DNA from: JAYQKL01 sp049889535
Lineage (GTDB): Bacteria > Pseudomonadota > Alphaproteobacteria > RS24
Direction: 5' to 3'
Assembly (NCBI GenBank): GCA_049889535.1
Contig: JBMHDF010000011.1
Span: 1 to 64,000, forward strand
Length of the DNA: 64,000 bases
Below, one piece after another: positions 51,514 through 60,364 of this stretch. Within the stretch, counting starts at the first letter, position 1. Each line of letters begins with the position of its first letter. The translations under genes and the position numbers were made by a program. The notes beneath the pieces are model-generated. The model ran no database searches, was not told the origin of the DNA, and saw only the letters and a program-made list of their open reading frames with translations.

Positions 51514-51924
51514 ATGTTATATCAGGCAAATGTGTTGTCACAGCTACAACGCCCGCTTTTCACATCCAAAATTTCAGCAGGGTTTCCGAGTCCGGCAGAT
51601 GATTTTATCGAAGGTAGCCTTGATCTCAACCAACACCTTATTGACCATCCGCAAGCGACTTTCTTTTTGCGTGTGTCGGGGGACAGCATGCGTGGTGCGG
51701 GTATTTTTCCAGGTGACTTATTGATTGTCGACCGCAGCCTGACAGCCAGCCATAATGATATTGTGATTGCTGTTTTACATAATGAGCTGACCATTAAACG
51801 CCTGATAAAACAAAAAAACACTTATCTCCTACGCCCAGAAAACCCTGCCTATAAGGATATTCCCCTGCCCGAAGATGCTGAAATATGGGGGGTTGTCAGC
51901 CACACCATACATGGCTTTCGATAG
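51514..51924 (+). CDS. umuD: UmuD-like DNA polymerase V protease subunit
   Basis: A 136-residue S24-family auto-protease. The cleavage Ala-Gly is in KISAGFPSPADDF, the nucleophile Ser in VSGDSMRGAGIFPGDLLIVDR and the Lys in ELTIKRLIK. RecA-stimulated self-cleavage gives UmuD', which binds UmuC. ATG 51514 is chosen because it lies after the SOS box; the longer frame starting at 51454 would begin inside the promoter. It is followed by umuC after 8 bases. Confidence 0.93.
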   Translation: MLYQANVLSQLQRPLFTSKISAGFPSPADDFIEGSLDLNQHLIDHPQATFFLRVSGDSMRGAGIFPGDLLIVDRSLTASHNDIVIAVLHNELTIKRLIKQKNTYLLRPENPAYKDIPLPEDAEIWGVVSHTIHGFR

Positions 51925-51932
51925 AGGGGTGT

Positions 51933-53261
51933 ATGGGACGTTTATTCGCGCTCATTGATTGTAATAATTTTTATGCTTCTTGCGAGCGTGTTTTTGAACC
52001 GCGCTTGCGTGGACGTCCAGTGGTTGTCCTTTCCAATAATGATGGCTGCGTGATTGCGCGCTCTAACGAAGCCAAAGCACTCGGCATACCGATGGGCGTT
52101 CCTTATTTTAAAATCCGCGACCTTATCCAAAAACATCATGTGGTTGTGCGCTCTAGCAATTTTGCGCTTTATGGCGATATGAGCCATCGCGTGATGACCA
52201 TCTTATCTGATTTCGCCCCAGACTCAGAAATATATAGCATTGATGAATGTTTTCTTGATTTTACCGGCATGCAGCCCGCCATCGAGGATTACGAAACCTA
52301 TGCGTGCCAAATCCGTCAAACAGTTTATCAGCAAACAGGCATTCCTGTTTCAATCGGCATTGGGCGGAGCAAGACACTGGCTAAAATCGCCAATCGCATT
52401 GCGAAAAAAAACACAACTAATGGCGCATGCTATCTTGCCGATTGGGCTGAGGAGCAAGCGCTAAAAATGACTGAGATTGACGATATATGGGGGATTGGCC
52501 GGCGCTGGGCCAAAAAATTACGTGCGCATAACATCACCACAGCCTATGACTTTCAGGCCGCGCCCGATAGCTGGGTACGCCGTCAAATGGGCGTGGTTGG
52601 TTTACGGACGCTGCGCGAATTGCGGGGCGAAAGCTGTATACAACTTGAAAACGCACCGATGCCCAAACAAAGTGTGTGTTGTTCGCGCAGTTTCCACACA
52701 CCAATTGAAAGCGCGGCAGCCCTTGCCGACCGACTGGCCGGATTTGCCGCCCGTGTAGCTGAAAAAATCCGGCGCGATGATTTGCTTGCCGCATCTGTAA
52801 GTGTTTTTATCCGCACAAATTGGCATCAAAAAAATGTACCTTATTACAATAAAGCTGCCGAGTTTCAGTTTCACGAAATGACCAATCACACGCGCGACAT
52901 TCAACGCGCCACGCAAGCGATATTGGACCGCATTTTCAAGGCAGATTGCGCCTATAAAAAAGCAGGTGTTATGTTGAACGGCCTGCGCCCGCGCCATGAA
53001 ATAACCGACCCGCTACACACGCGCCCGCAAACACTTTTCAGCTATCATCAAATGCAAAGCAATCCGCAACAAGCAGTTGAGCGCACACGCCAGGCCAAAC
53101 TCATGCAAGCGTTTGACGCGATTAACCGGCGTTATGGACAAACTGGTGGGCGGATGATTGCTTTTGGACAATTACGCCAGCCCATTAATTGGTATATGCG
53201 CCAAAGCCATTTATCGCCCTGCTATACAACGCGTTGGGATGAGTTAAAAAAAGTGACCTAG
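51933..53261 (+). CDS. umuC: UmuC, error-prone Y-family DNA polymerase V subunit
   Basis: A 442-residue translesion polymerase. The N-terminal FALIDCNNFYASCERVF holds the first catalytic Asp, the palm has YSIDECFLDFTG (S-I-D-E), and the fingers/thumb have VSIGIGRSKTLAKIANRIAKK and helix-hairpin-helix MTEIDDIWGIGRRWAKKL. The C-terminal UmuC-specific region (about 330-442) is present. ATG 51933 has GAGGGGTGT upstream. Its stop codon shares CTAG with convergent rpoN. Confidence 0.95.
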   Translation: MGRLFALIDCNNFYASCERVFEPRLRGRPVVVLSNNDGCVIARSNEAKALGIPMGVPYFKIRDLIQKHHVVVRSSNFALYGDMSHRVMTILSDFAPDSEIYSIDECFLDFTGMQPAIEDYETYACQIRQTVYQQTGIPVSIGIGRSKTLAKIANRIAKKNTTNGACYLADWAEEQALKMTEIDDIWGIGRRWAKKLRAHNITTAYDFQAAPDSWVRRQMGVVGLRTLRELRGESCIQLENAPMPKQSVCCSRSFHTPIESAAALADRLAGFAARVAEKIRRDDLLAASVSVFIRTNWHQKNVPYYNKAAEFQFHEMTNHTRDIQRATQAILDRIFKADCAYKKAGVMLNGLRPRHEITDPLHTRPQTLFSYHQMQSNPQQAVERTRQAKLMQAFDAINRRYGQTGGRMIAFGQLRQPINWYMRQSHLSPCYTTRWDELKKVT

Positions 53262-54772
53262 CCAACTGATGCAGCGCGGGCGGCACGCTTGCGCTCAGCA
53301 CTGGTGGGAATATGCATCGCCTCGCGATATTTGGCGACAGTGCGCCGTGCAATATCCATGCCTTCACTTTTCAAAATTTTAGAAATTGCCTCATCAGAAA
53401 GAATTTTTTTGCGTCCCATTTCCAATTCGGTCTCAATGAGATGACGAATACGCTCACGCACCGCCTCAGCCGAAAGTGCCGTGCCACCATCTGTACTCGC
53501 AATTGAATTGGTGAAAAAATAGCGCATTTCAAAAACCCCACGCGGAGTTTGAACCAGCTTATTGGCCACCACGCGGCTCACTGTGCTTTCATGCATATCT
53601 AGCGCATCAGCCACATCACGCATCACCATTGGCTTAAGCCCACGAATACCATCCGACAAAAAGGCAGATTGCTGACGGAAAATTTCCCGTGCCACTTGCA
53701 AAATACTGGCAGCGCGTTGAGTCAGAGCGCGCACCAGCCATTGGCCATTTTGATAGGAGTCTTGTAAATATTTGCGGTCTTGTTTGGACATTTTCTTGGC
53801 CGCCAGCTCTTCCCAATAGCCATTAAGCACAACAATTTTTGGTAAAGTTTCTTCATTCAACTCAATACGATAACCCGTATCCTCACCCGCATCCTCATAA
53901 ACAATAACTTCTGGCGCACGGGCCTGTAAGACATCCGAGGCAAAAGCACGCGCCGGATGTGGGTCTAACGCGCGTAAATCATGAATCATTTTATCCAATT
54001 GTTGCGGGCGCACATCGCAAAGCCGCATTAATTTTGTTAATTCACCACGCATAATTAAATCTAAATTTGCCAATAATGTTTCATAAGCAGGCGCCCAATT
54101 TTGATTAGCCCGCAATTGCAAACTCAAACAATCTGTTAAAGAGCGGGCAAATATGCCGACAGGTTGCAATTGTTGGCAAAGCGACAAAGCTTCTCGAAAA
54201 ACATCCACCTTCACGCCTAAAGCTTTACAAATCTCTGCATCATTTTCGCGCAAATAGCCTTCATCATCGAGCCATTCAACCAGCGCTAAGCAGACAGGCT
54301 TGAGCGTGTTATTAATAACCTCTTCTTCAATTTGTCGACGCAAATGTTCCCGAAGGCTTGGCTTTTCCGAAATAATTTGCTCAATCAAACTGCCCGGGTC
54401 TATTTGCCCCGCTTCAACAAAGCCTGTTTCTTCAGCGTCCCAGCGATTTTCATAATCAGCATCCGAGCCAGTACCCAGCATTTCGCCACGTTGCATCTGC
54501 TCGCCCATATCCGTTTGCGCGCCTGAATTTTGTCCAGCTGCAGCGTCAAGGTTTTCATCACCGCTGGCAGGGCTTATTCCATCGCGCCCTATCTCTGCCC
54601 CCACACCATCAGCTGAGGCACGCTCAAGCAGAGGGTTTTTCTCCACCTCTTCAGTGATTTTTTTATCAAGCTCAATATTGTTGAACTGCAATAGCGCAAT
54701 GGCCTGCTGCATTTGCGGCGTCATCATCAGATTTTGCGATTGCTTGGTTTTTAAATTTGTTTGAAGTTTCAT
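53258..54772 (-). CDS. rpoN: RNA polymerase sigma-54 factor
   Basis: A 504-residue sigma-54. Region I is Gln/Leu-rich (LKTKQSQNLMMTPQMQQAIALLQFNNIEL). Region II is acidic (about 60-130). The core-binding region follows, then the helix-turn-helix DALDMHESTVSRVVANKLV, and the C-terminal RpoN box reads ARRTVAKYRE. It directs transcription from -24/-12 promoters with AAA+ activators. No such activator is in the window. The start overlaps the stop of the ClC gene by four bases. Confidence 0.97.
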   Translation of the reverse strand: MKLQTNLKTKQSQNLMMTPQMQQAIALLQFNNIELDKKITEEVEKNPLLERASADGVGAEIGRDGISPASGDENLDAAAGQNSGAQTDMGEQMQRGEMLGTGSDADYENRWDAEETGFVEAGQIDPGSLIEQIISEKPSLREHLRRQIEEEVINNTLKPVCLALVEWLDDEGYLRENDAEICKALGVKVDVFREALSLCQQLQPVGIFARSLTDCLSLQLRANQNWAPAYETLLANLDLIMRGELTKLMRLCDVRPQQLDKMIHDLRALDPHPARAFASDVLQARAPEVIVYEDAGEDTGYRIELNEETLPKIVVLNGYWEELAAKKMSKQDRKYLQDSYQNGQWLVRALTQRAASILQVAREIFRQQSAFLSDGIRGLKPMVMRDVADALDMHESTVSRVVANKLVQTPRGVFEMRYFFTNSIASTDGGTALSAEAVRERIRHLIETELEMGRKKILSDEAISKILKSEGMDIARRTVAKYREAMHIPTSAERKRAARAASVG

Positions 54773-56529
54773 GACACACTTGCTCTGCCCGAAACATTTT
54801 CTTCCGCGTGACTTTGTTCATTTATCGAGAGATAATGACGGAATATATCAGCTTCTGTAATGATGCCAAGTAAATCTCCATTATCAGAAACGACAGGCAA
54901 ACTCTCGCCAATAAAATCCGTAATTTCAGCCATGGCTTCTAAAATAGAGGTATCCTCACGCAGCATCACAAAGTCTGCAAATTGCCCAAACTGGTCAAAC
55001 ATTTGATTATCTTCTGACTGCACTAATTTTTGCAAATCTGTTTTACCTATCAGGATTTTTTCTTCATCAATAATATAGGCCTCAGAAAAACCTGTTTCCA
55101 CCATATGCCTCAAGGCTTGCTGATGGTCCATATCTGTTGTCAAAGCGCAATAATCTTGCGAAACAAGCTGCTTAATCGGCGTTTGCGAGAATTTATACTG
55201 CCCCCTACTCATGGACATATCCACCCCGCGCACCAATAATTTGCGGTCAAATAATGAGCGCCCAAACAAGCGATTAGATGCCAAATTCGCAAACACAATC
55301 GACACCATAACGCCAATCGTCGTGGTGTAATCATGGGTCAGCTCAAACACAATAATAATCGTGCTAATCGGGGCGCCAATGGTTGACGAAATCAACGCGC
55401 CCATACCTGCCAGCGCCAGCAATCCAATAATAGCGGGCGGCATATCCAAAACCATAACCGCGCTTTGGCCAAAAGCAGCACCAAACATCAAGCCAATAAA
55501 TAGAGCGGGGGCAAACACGCCTGCATAAAACCCAAAGGAAATAGATAGAGCTGCCATGAGCAATTTAAGCAGGCAAAATAAAATCAGCAATCCGAGCATG
55601 ATGTCACCTGAAATGGCAGCTTTCATGACGACAATATTTTGGCCTAAAATTTGCGGCACATAAATACCAACCACCCATAACAGCACCGCACCAATAAACG
55701 GTAGACACCAAAACGGCACACCGATTTTTGGCGTCGCCAGTTCGCTGCGCAAGCAAATTTGCATAAACAATGCCGCCAGCATGCCACCTCCCAGACCAGT
55801 TAAAATCAATAAAAGGATTGTATCGGCGGATCGAATAGATAGGTTAATGGGGCTTAAAAATGGCTCAATAGGAAAGAGATTCAACATCACCACATAGGCC
55901 ACGACAGACGCCAAAGTCACTGGCGCAAAAGTGCGCAAAGAAAAATGCCGCAACACAACCTCATGAACAAATAAAATCGCTGCAATAGGCGCACCAAAGG
56001 CCGCAGAAATAACCCCCGCTACGCCGCACGCCAACAGCACTTCAGACGCATTTCGGGTGAGATTAACATAGCGCGAAACAATGGTCGCCAGCGTGGCGCC
56101 AAAATGAACCAAAGGACCATATTGCCCAACTGGCGCACCACCAGCAATTGACAGGCTAGCAATCAGGGTGGAGTAAAGCCCCCCACCTATATCAACTTGC
56201 GCATTGGGCCGACGCGCTGCCTCAATTGTATCGGCCACACCATAAAATTTTTGTAACCGACTGACGAATAAAACCAACGCAATCAAAGCTGCAATGATAA
56301 ATAAAAATATGCCTAACTTTATGCTGGCCTGCGTGCCAATAAAACCAATATCCAAATAGCCGCTCATATTGCGTTCAGGGCTGGAAAACTGCTTTTGAAA
56401 AAAATCAATTAGAAGCTTAAAACCCTGCGCGCCAAAAGCGCCTGCCCCCCCCATAAATAAAGAGAGGATAAGGTAAAAACTATTTTCACTCGCTTCACGA
56501 AAGCGAAAAGAACTCGCGCCTGTCGGCAT
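54769..56529 (-). CDS. ClC-family chloride channel/transporter with CBS pair
   Basis: 586 residues: a ClC membrane domain (about 1-435) and two cytoplasmic CBS domains (about 450-570). The GxFxP anion motif is present (YAGVFAPALFIG, about 335-346). In the GREGP position the sequence is GAPVGQYGPLVHFG, so the external gating glutamate is replaced by Tyr137; near ILFVHEVVLRHF only one glutamate of the pair remains, and the internal proton glutamate position is Val. This suggests a passive anion channel or an altered transport mode. It is encoded with rpoN (overlap 4 bases). Confidence 0.88.
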   Translation of the reverse strand: MPTGASSFRFREASENSFYLILSLFMGGAGAFGAQGFKLLIDFFQKQFSSPERNMSGYLDIGFIGTQASIKLGIFLFIIAALIALVLFVSRLQKFYGVADTIEAARRPNAQVDIGGGLYSTLIASLSIAGGAPVGQYGPLVHFGATLATIVSRYVNLTRNASEVLLACGVAGVISAAFGAPIAAILFVHEVVLRHFSLRTFAPVTLASVVAYVVMLNLFPIEPFLSPINLSIRSADTILLLILTGLGGGMLAALFMQICLRSELATPKIGVPFWCLPFIGAVLLWVVGIYVPQILGQNIVVMKAAISGDIMLGLLILFCLLKLLMAALSISFGFYAGVFAPALFIGLMFGAAFGQSAVMVLDMPPAIIGLLALAGMGALISSTIGAPISTIIIVFELTHDYTTTIGVMVSIVFANLASNRLFGRSLFDRKLLVRGVDMSMSRGQYKFSQTPIKQLVSQDYCALTTDMDHQQALRHMVETGFSEAYIIDEEKILIGKTDLQKLVQSEDNQMFDQFGQFADFVMLREDTSILEAMAEITDFIGESLPVVSDNGDLLGIITEADIFRHYLSINEQSHAEENVSGRASVS

Positions 56530-56608
56530 GGTAAAAGCCTTTCTCTATTGGAATTTTGGCAGATAAACCAACAAAATACCAGCCATTCCTAAAGGCTTTT
56601 AACTATGA

Positions 56609-57325
56609 TTATTTTGGCAAAGGATTTGGATTAAAGAAAATCAGCTCGCCATTTGGCAAGGTCCAATGCGGCTCCCGACCTGCCAATTTCTCAAGATGCA
56701 CCAAGCTGTCATCATAATGATTGAGCGGCACATCATAGGGCGCAGCCTCAATACCACCCGCAGCCGTGATGATACGCGCTTCATGATAGCTGGTTTGCTG
56801 CGCCTCGCGCGTGCCAGATGCATTATTTTCAATCTCGATGGCGCCATAACAGCAACAGCTATAAGTACGATTATGGTCAGGCTGCACTTCAGCGTAATGC
56901 CCTGTCCCACGAATACCAATTGTGGCATGCGGGGTTTTCACCACGCGTTTGCCTGCCTTGGGAGTAAACACACTATGCACCGCTCCAAGCCCAAGCTTCA
57001 AACCTGTAAAACGTTTATCTCCATCAAGCTCAAAATTAATATCACTCTCAGGTGATACTAAAAACACATTACTGCCCATAGCAATAATGGCTGAACTTTT
57101 GGTTGTTTGGAGATTTATCTCTGCATCGTTCAGACTATCGCCAGATTTCATCTTTAAGCCATTCACCACGACAGAACCAGCAATAACCTGATTATGAACA
57201 GCGCCTGCTTTTCCATGATCGCCAGCTAAAGCTTCTTTGGCATAAAGAGTTGAGGCTAGGCTCAATAAAAGAAAATGACGGCGCGACGTGTGAACACACC
57301 GGGATTGTGGTTTTTCAATACGCAT
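56609..57325 (-). CDS. FecR-domain protein with Tat-like signal
   Basis: A 238-residue secreted protein. The N-terminus has a twin-arginine-type signal (SRRHFLLLSLASTL). A FecR-like beta domain follows (about 50-140; NVFLVSPESDINFEL and HATIGIRGTGHYAEV), ending with a C-rich element SCCCYGAIEIEN. FecR-fold proteins often sense or scaffold at the membrane; this one lacks the sigma-regulating N-terminal part. The start at 57325 has GAGGG upstream (TTG at 57343 is the longer option). It follows carbonic anhydrase after 21 bases. Confidence 0.75.
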   Translation of the reverse strand: MRIEKPQSRCVHTSRRHFLLLSLASTLYAKEALAGDHGKAGAVHNQVIAGSVVVNGLKMKSGDSLNDAEINLQTTKSSAIIAMGSNVFLVSPESDINFELDGDKRFTGLKLGLGAVHSVFTPKAGKRVVKTPHATIGIRGTGHYAEVQPDHNRTYSCCCYGAIEIENNASGTREAQQTSYHEARIITAAGGIEAAPYDVPLNHYDDSLVHLEKLAGREPHWTLPNGELIFFNPNPLPK

Positions 57326-57346
57326 ATTACTTACCCTCGACAAAAA

Positions 57347-57982
57347 CTAAATTGCTATAAAAGTATTTTTATCTTTGTCAAAAGAATGAAGGCTTGCGTC
57401 GGAAATGTCAAACCAAAGACCGTGAAATGTGAGTGCGCCAGCTTCGCAGGCTTGCTTGACAAATGGATATTGCAGCAAGTTTTCCAGTGACATTTCAATA
57501 CCAGCCTGTTCGAGCATTTTGGCATCAACATCACCCGCAAGCTGTTTTTTCTGCAATGCTGGCGTCAATAATTCAACCCAATTTGGAACATAATCAAAAG
57601 GCAAAGCAGCCTTGCCTTTCAAATTCATATCTAAACACCCTTGCACACCGCCGCATTTTGAATGCCCTAAAACAATCAAATGAGCCACTTTGAGCTGCTT
57701 AACAGCATATTCAAGCGCCGCAGCGGTTTCGCCCAAGCCATCAGCGCCGGGGGGCGGCACCAGATTGGCAACATTGCGGTGAATAAAACTCGAACCAGAC
57801 TCACCACCAAACAAATCAGAGGAAGGTAAGCGGCTATCACAACAAGCGATAATCATCGCAGGGGGTGCCTGTCCTTCTTCAGCTAAACGCAGCCTTTCTT
57901 CTTGTTGTGTTGCGGTTTGCCCACCTAACCACTGGCGATAGGCGGCCTTTAAATTTTCAGGTAAAGTCGTAATGTAAGTCAT
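57347..57982 (-). CDS. Beta-class carbonic anhydrase
   Basis: A 211-residue zinc enzyme interconverting CO2 and bicarbonate. Ligands and active-site residues are in ACCDSRLPS (Cys, Asp, Arg) and GHSKCGGVQGC (His and Cys); the HRNVANLVPP and EYAVKQLKVAHLIVLGHS segments are standard. No signal peptide. It sits between proteorhodopsin and the FecR gene on the same strand, so it may supply bicarbonate for anaplerotic reactions linked to light use; this is inferred from position only. Confidence 0.93.
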   Translation of the reverse strand: MTYITTLPENLKAAYRQWLGGQTATQQEERLRLAEEGQAPPAMIIACCDSRLPSSDLFGGESGSSFIHRNVANLVPPPGADGLGETAAALEYAVKQLKVAHLIVLGHSKCGGVQGCLDMNLKGKAALPFDYVPNWVELLTPALQKKQLAGDVDAKMLEQAGIEMSLENLLQYPFVKQACEAGALTFHGLWFDISDASLHSFDKDKNTFIAI

Positions 57983-58053
57983 AAAAAATATATGAAATGA
58001 TTCAGTCTATCAGGCAATAAAACTTGAAAAAAAGAGACGCTTTTTTGCTGCCC

Positions 58054-58090
58054 CAAACAAAAACGGGGGCGCCAATGGCACCCCCGCAAA
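58054..58090 (-). terminator. Terminator after the proteorhodopsin gene
   Basis: CGGGGGCGCC (58064-58073) and GGCACCCCCG (58077-58086) pair with one mismatch around a three-base loop. On the minus strand the stem is followed by GTTTTTG. It lies about 20 bases after the proteorhodopsin stop. Confidence 0.88.
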
Positions 58091-58109
58091 TGCGTGCGTA
58101 AAGAGCGTA

Positions 58110-58892
58110 TTACTCAGATTCTTTCACGGCAACATTCCAAATAATCACACCAAAGGCGATTTTATTCAAAACGTCCGCAATGTTGTAAACACCGTTCAAT
58201 GTCGCTGCATCGCCAGCGCCCATCATTGTGCCAAGTACATAGCCGAGCGGATAAATCGCCCAACCAAATGTCACAATAAGACGCATGGTTTTAAATGCAG
58301 ATTGAACAGATTCACTCGCATTTTCAGCTGAAATTTTGCTGGCTTGACCGGCAAAGATTTCATACAGAACTGTGAACCAAGCCAACATGCTCAATACGAA
58401 TGCGATTGTGTTGTCCATCAGACCAGCTTCACCAAGATAGCCGAATACGAGCATCAAGGTTGTGAAGATAATCAAACGCCAGAAGACGCCTGCTGGTACT
58501 TTCGCAATGGCAGCCAAAATCAAGTAGAATTCGACCATCAAAAGCGGCACTGTCAACAGCCAATCAATATAACGATAGACGAGCGGTGTATCACCAACGC
58601 CAGTCGCATTATAGGTCTCTACCCATACTTCGCGCATATAGAAATAATGCACAGCCGCAATCAGAGTAACCAGACCAGATACTGTAAGAGAAGTTTTCCA
58701 CTTTGCTGCAACGCGGTCGCGCTCAATAAAGAAGAAAACAGTTGACGCAACAAGTGCAATTGAAATCAACCAGAACGACACACCAACATAGTCATTTTGG
58801 CTCAGGTTTGAACCAGCAGACGCTACAGTTGGAAGTGAAGTAAGGGCGATTGCACCCATTGAGAGTTTAATTGAATTAAATAGTTTACGCAT
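58110..58892 (-). CDS. Proteorhodopsin, green-absorbing type (light-driven proton pump)
   Basis: 260 residues with a signal peptide (TSLPTVASAG) and seven helices. Functional residues are in register with the classic green proteorhodopsin plus 13: His82 (the pH-tuning His), Arg107, Asp110 proton acceptor and Thr114 in YIDWLLTVP, Leu118 at the colour-tuning site (green form; Gln would be blue), Glu121 proton donor, and Lys244 for retinal in NKIAFGVI. It pumps protons outward under light. The ATG at 58892 follows GGGAGG. No retinal genes (blh, crt) lie in the window. A strong terminator follows. Confidence 0.97.
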   Translation of the reverse strand: MRKLFNSIKLSMGAIALTSLPTVASAGSNLSQNDYVGVSFWLISIALVASTVFFFIERDRVAAKWKTSLTVSGLVTLIAAVHYFYMREVWVETYNATGVGDTPLVYRYIDWLLTVPLLMVEFYLILAAIAKVPAGVFWRLIIFTTLMLVFGYLGEAGLMDNTIAFVLSMLAWFTVLYEIFAGQASKISAENASESVQSAFKTMRLIVTFGWAIYPLGYVLGTMMGAGDAATLNGVYNIADVLNKIAFGVIIWNVAVKESE

Positions 58893-59083
58893 TAGTTGCC
58901 TCCCTACGCAAAAATCGATTTTTAATACGCACGAGTCTGAAGTAGTGCGACATTTTGTCAAGGCAAATATTTTTTGTATTTTTTTTGGGAAAAAATTAAA
59001 GATTAAGCCATTGTTTTTAATGGACTATTTAAATAATGCTTATATTTAGGCGTTTTTTACAGTTTGAAAGCCCAAAAATTACG
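58893..59083. promoter_or_regulatory. Upstream region of the proteorhodopsin gene
   Basis: On the minus strand TTGACA (58956-58961) lies 64 bases before the start codon. Seventeen bases on is AGACTC, a poor -10, so the promoter is only partly recognised. The region 58965-59010 is A/T-rich with long homopolymers. Confidence 0.3.
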
Positions 59084-59869
59084 TTATCGCCCACAATCTG
59101 ACACCCAATTTATCGCATTTTCTATGAGTTTGCGATAATGCGGGTTTGCATAGGCAGACGGCCCATCGCCTGCTTGCAAATAAACAATACGGCTTTTCCA
59201 AACCTCTCGCGCCCAACCAACCAATGCACTTGCCGGCGGATGATCCCAGCCTTCATTATCATATAATTTTCCATCACAAGCGGCACGCGCTGCCGAATAA
59301 AAATTTTCAGCTTGAAACTCATAATCACTTTTTAATAATGGAATAACATCATCTTCAAAAACTTCATAAAGATATAACTCATCAACCATTTCAAAACTTG
59401 GCGGCACCCCTTGCGTCACAGGGTGGTCTGTCAAAACAGATATTTGATGGGTCACATCATGGCGATAGCCACTATCCATGCAAGGCTTACCGCGCAGATT
59501 GCGGGGGGTATACAAAAACCGTCCACCCATCAGCTCTGCATAAAACTCCCAATCCTGCCACCCCGCAATGGCGTGATGTAAAAACACAAAGCCATGCCCT
59601 TGCTCAATAAGATTATGAAAATTTTTTTGATAGTCTGGTGATGGCGGTATAATTTCAGGCGGCGCCGTATCAAAAAAGATACCAGGCATATCATAAAGGA
59701 CAAAAGCATCATAAGATGCAGCCCGCTCTGGGGTAAACAATGCCTGCGCTGCGGGTTGCTCCACCAATGTCCAGTCCAGAGCAGGCATAGTATCGAAAAT
59801 ATCATAAAAAGCCTCCCGTTCATATGGGTGACCTTTTGTGGTGAGTAAAATGCGAGTCTTTTCAGTCAT
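59084..59869 (-). CDS. ThuA-like glutamine-amidotransferase-fold protein
   Basis: A 261-residue ThuA-domain protein. The N-terminus reads LLTTKGHPYEREAFYDIF, and the family core is present: VLYDMPGIFF, FVFLHHAIAGWQDWEFYAELMGGRFLY and a C-terminal NWVSDC. ThuA proteins are linked to sugar (trehalose or other disaccharide) metabolism in rhizobia. No sugar genes are adjacent. The function remains open. Confidence 0.8.
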   Translation of the reverse strand: MTEKTRILLTTKGHPYEREAFYDIFDTMPALDWTLVEQPAAQALFTPERAASYDAFVLYDMPGIFFDTAPPEIIPPSPDYQKNFHNLIEQGHGFVFLHHAIAGWQDWEFYAELMGGRFLYTPRNLRGKPCMDSGYRHDVTHQISVLTDHPVTQGVPPSFEMVDELYLYEVFEDDVIPLLKSDYEFQAENFYSAARAACDGKLYDNEGWDHPPASALVGWAREVWKSRIVYLQAGDGPSAYANPHYRKLIENAINWVSDCGR

Positions 59870-59915
59870 AAGCCAGCTTACCTAAAGAGCTGAAAAATAA
59901 AAACTATAGAGAAGC

Positions 59916-59955
59916 ATAAAAAAACGGGAAGAACCTAAGTGCTTTCCGTTTGTAT
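59916..59955 (-). terminator. Terminator after the small HrgC-like gene
   Basis: AAACGGGAAG (59922-59931) pairs with CTTTCCGTTT (59942-59951), with one G-T wobble and a ten-base loop; on the minus strand TTTTTTTATG follows. It lies about 25 bases after the stop. Confidence 0.75.
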
Positions 59956-59974
59956 TATTGGTAATTATTTAAAT

Positions 59975-60289
59975 TTAGCCATCAATCGACTCTAGGGGAA
60001 GACCCAGTTTTTGAGCTAAAAACTCAACATCCATTGATGCGTTAGCAACTTTATAACCTTCTGAAATCAAACTTTTAATGTACATTTTATTATATATGAA
60101 AGCGAAAACCAGAACGCCAATCCCACCTGTCAAAAACGCGACAGCAAAGATAATCACTGCGCCGACAATATGTCCACGAAGCAAGGCTGGGAAAAATGAA
60201 AAGAAAAAAGTTGTCCAAGAAAAACCAACTGGCGCTTGTTTCATTGCCCCAGTGTTTGGATTTTTAAAATTAATTGTTGCAAAAGCCAT
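59975..60289 (-). CDS. Small membrane protein, HrgC-like
   Basis: A 104-residue protein. The opening MAFATINFKNPNTG and QAPVGFSWTTFFFSFFPALLRGH match a small membrane-protein family annotated HrgC-like. It is followed by two hydrophobic segments and a soluble C-terminal end. No function is established. The ATG at 60289 has AGAGGGTG upstream; the open frame extends 20 codons further. Confidence 0.65.
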   Translation of the reverse strand: MAFATINFKNPNTGAMKQAPVGFSWTTFFFSFFPALLRGHIVGAVIIFAVAFLTGGIGVLVFAFIYNKMYIKSLISEGYKVANASMDVEFLAQKLGLPLESIDG

Positions 60290-60364
60290 AATTACACCCT
60301 CTAAACTCAAAATTAAAATACACAAGAAAGTAAATCTTCTTTCATTCAAATAGTAAAGTGAAAA

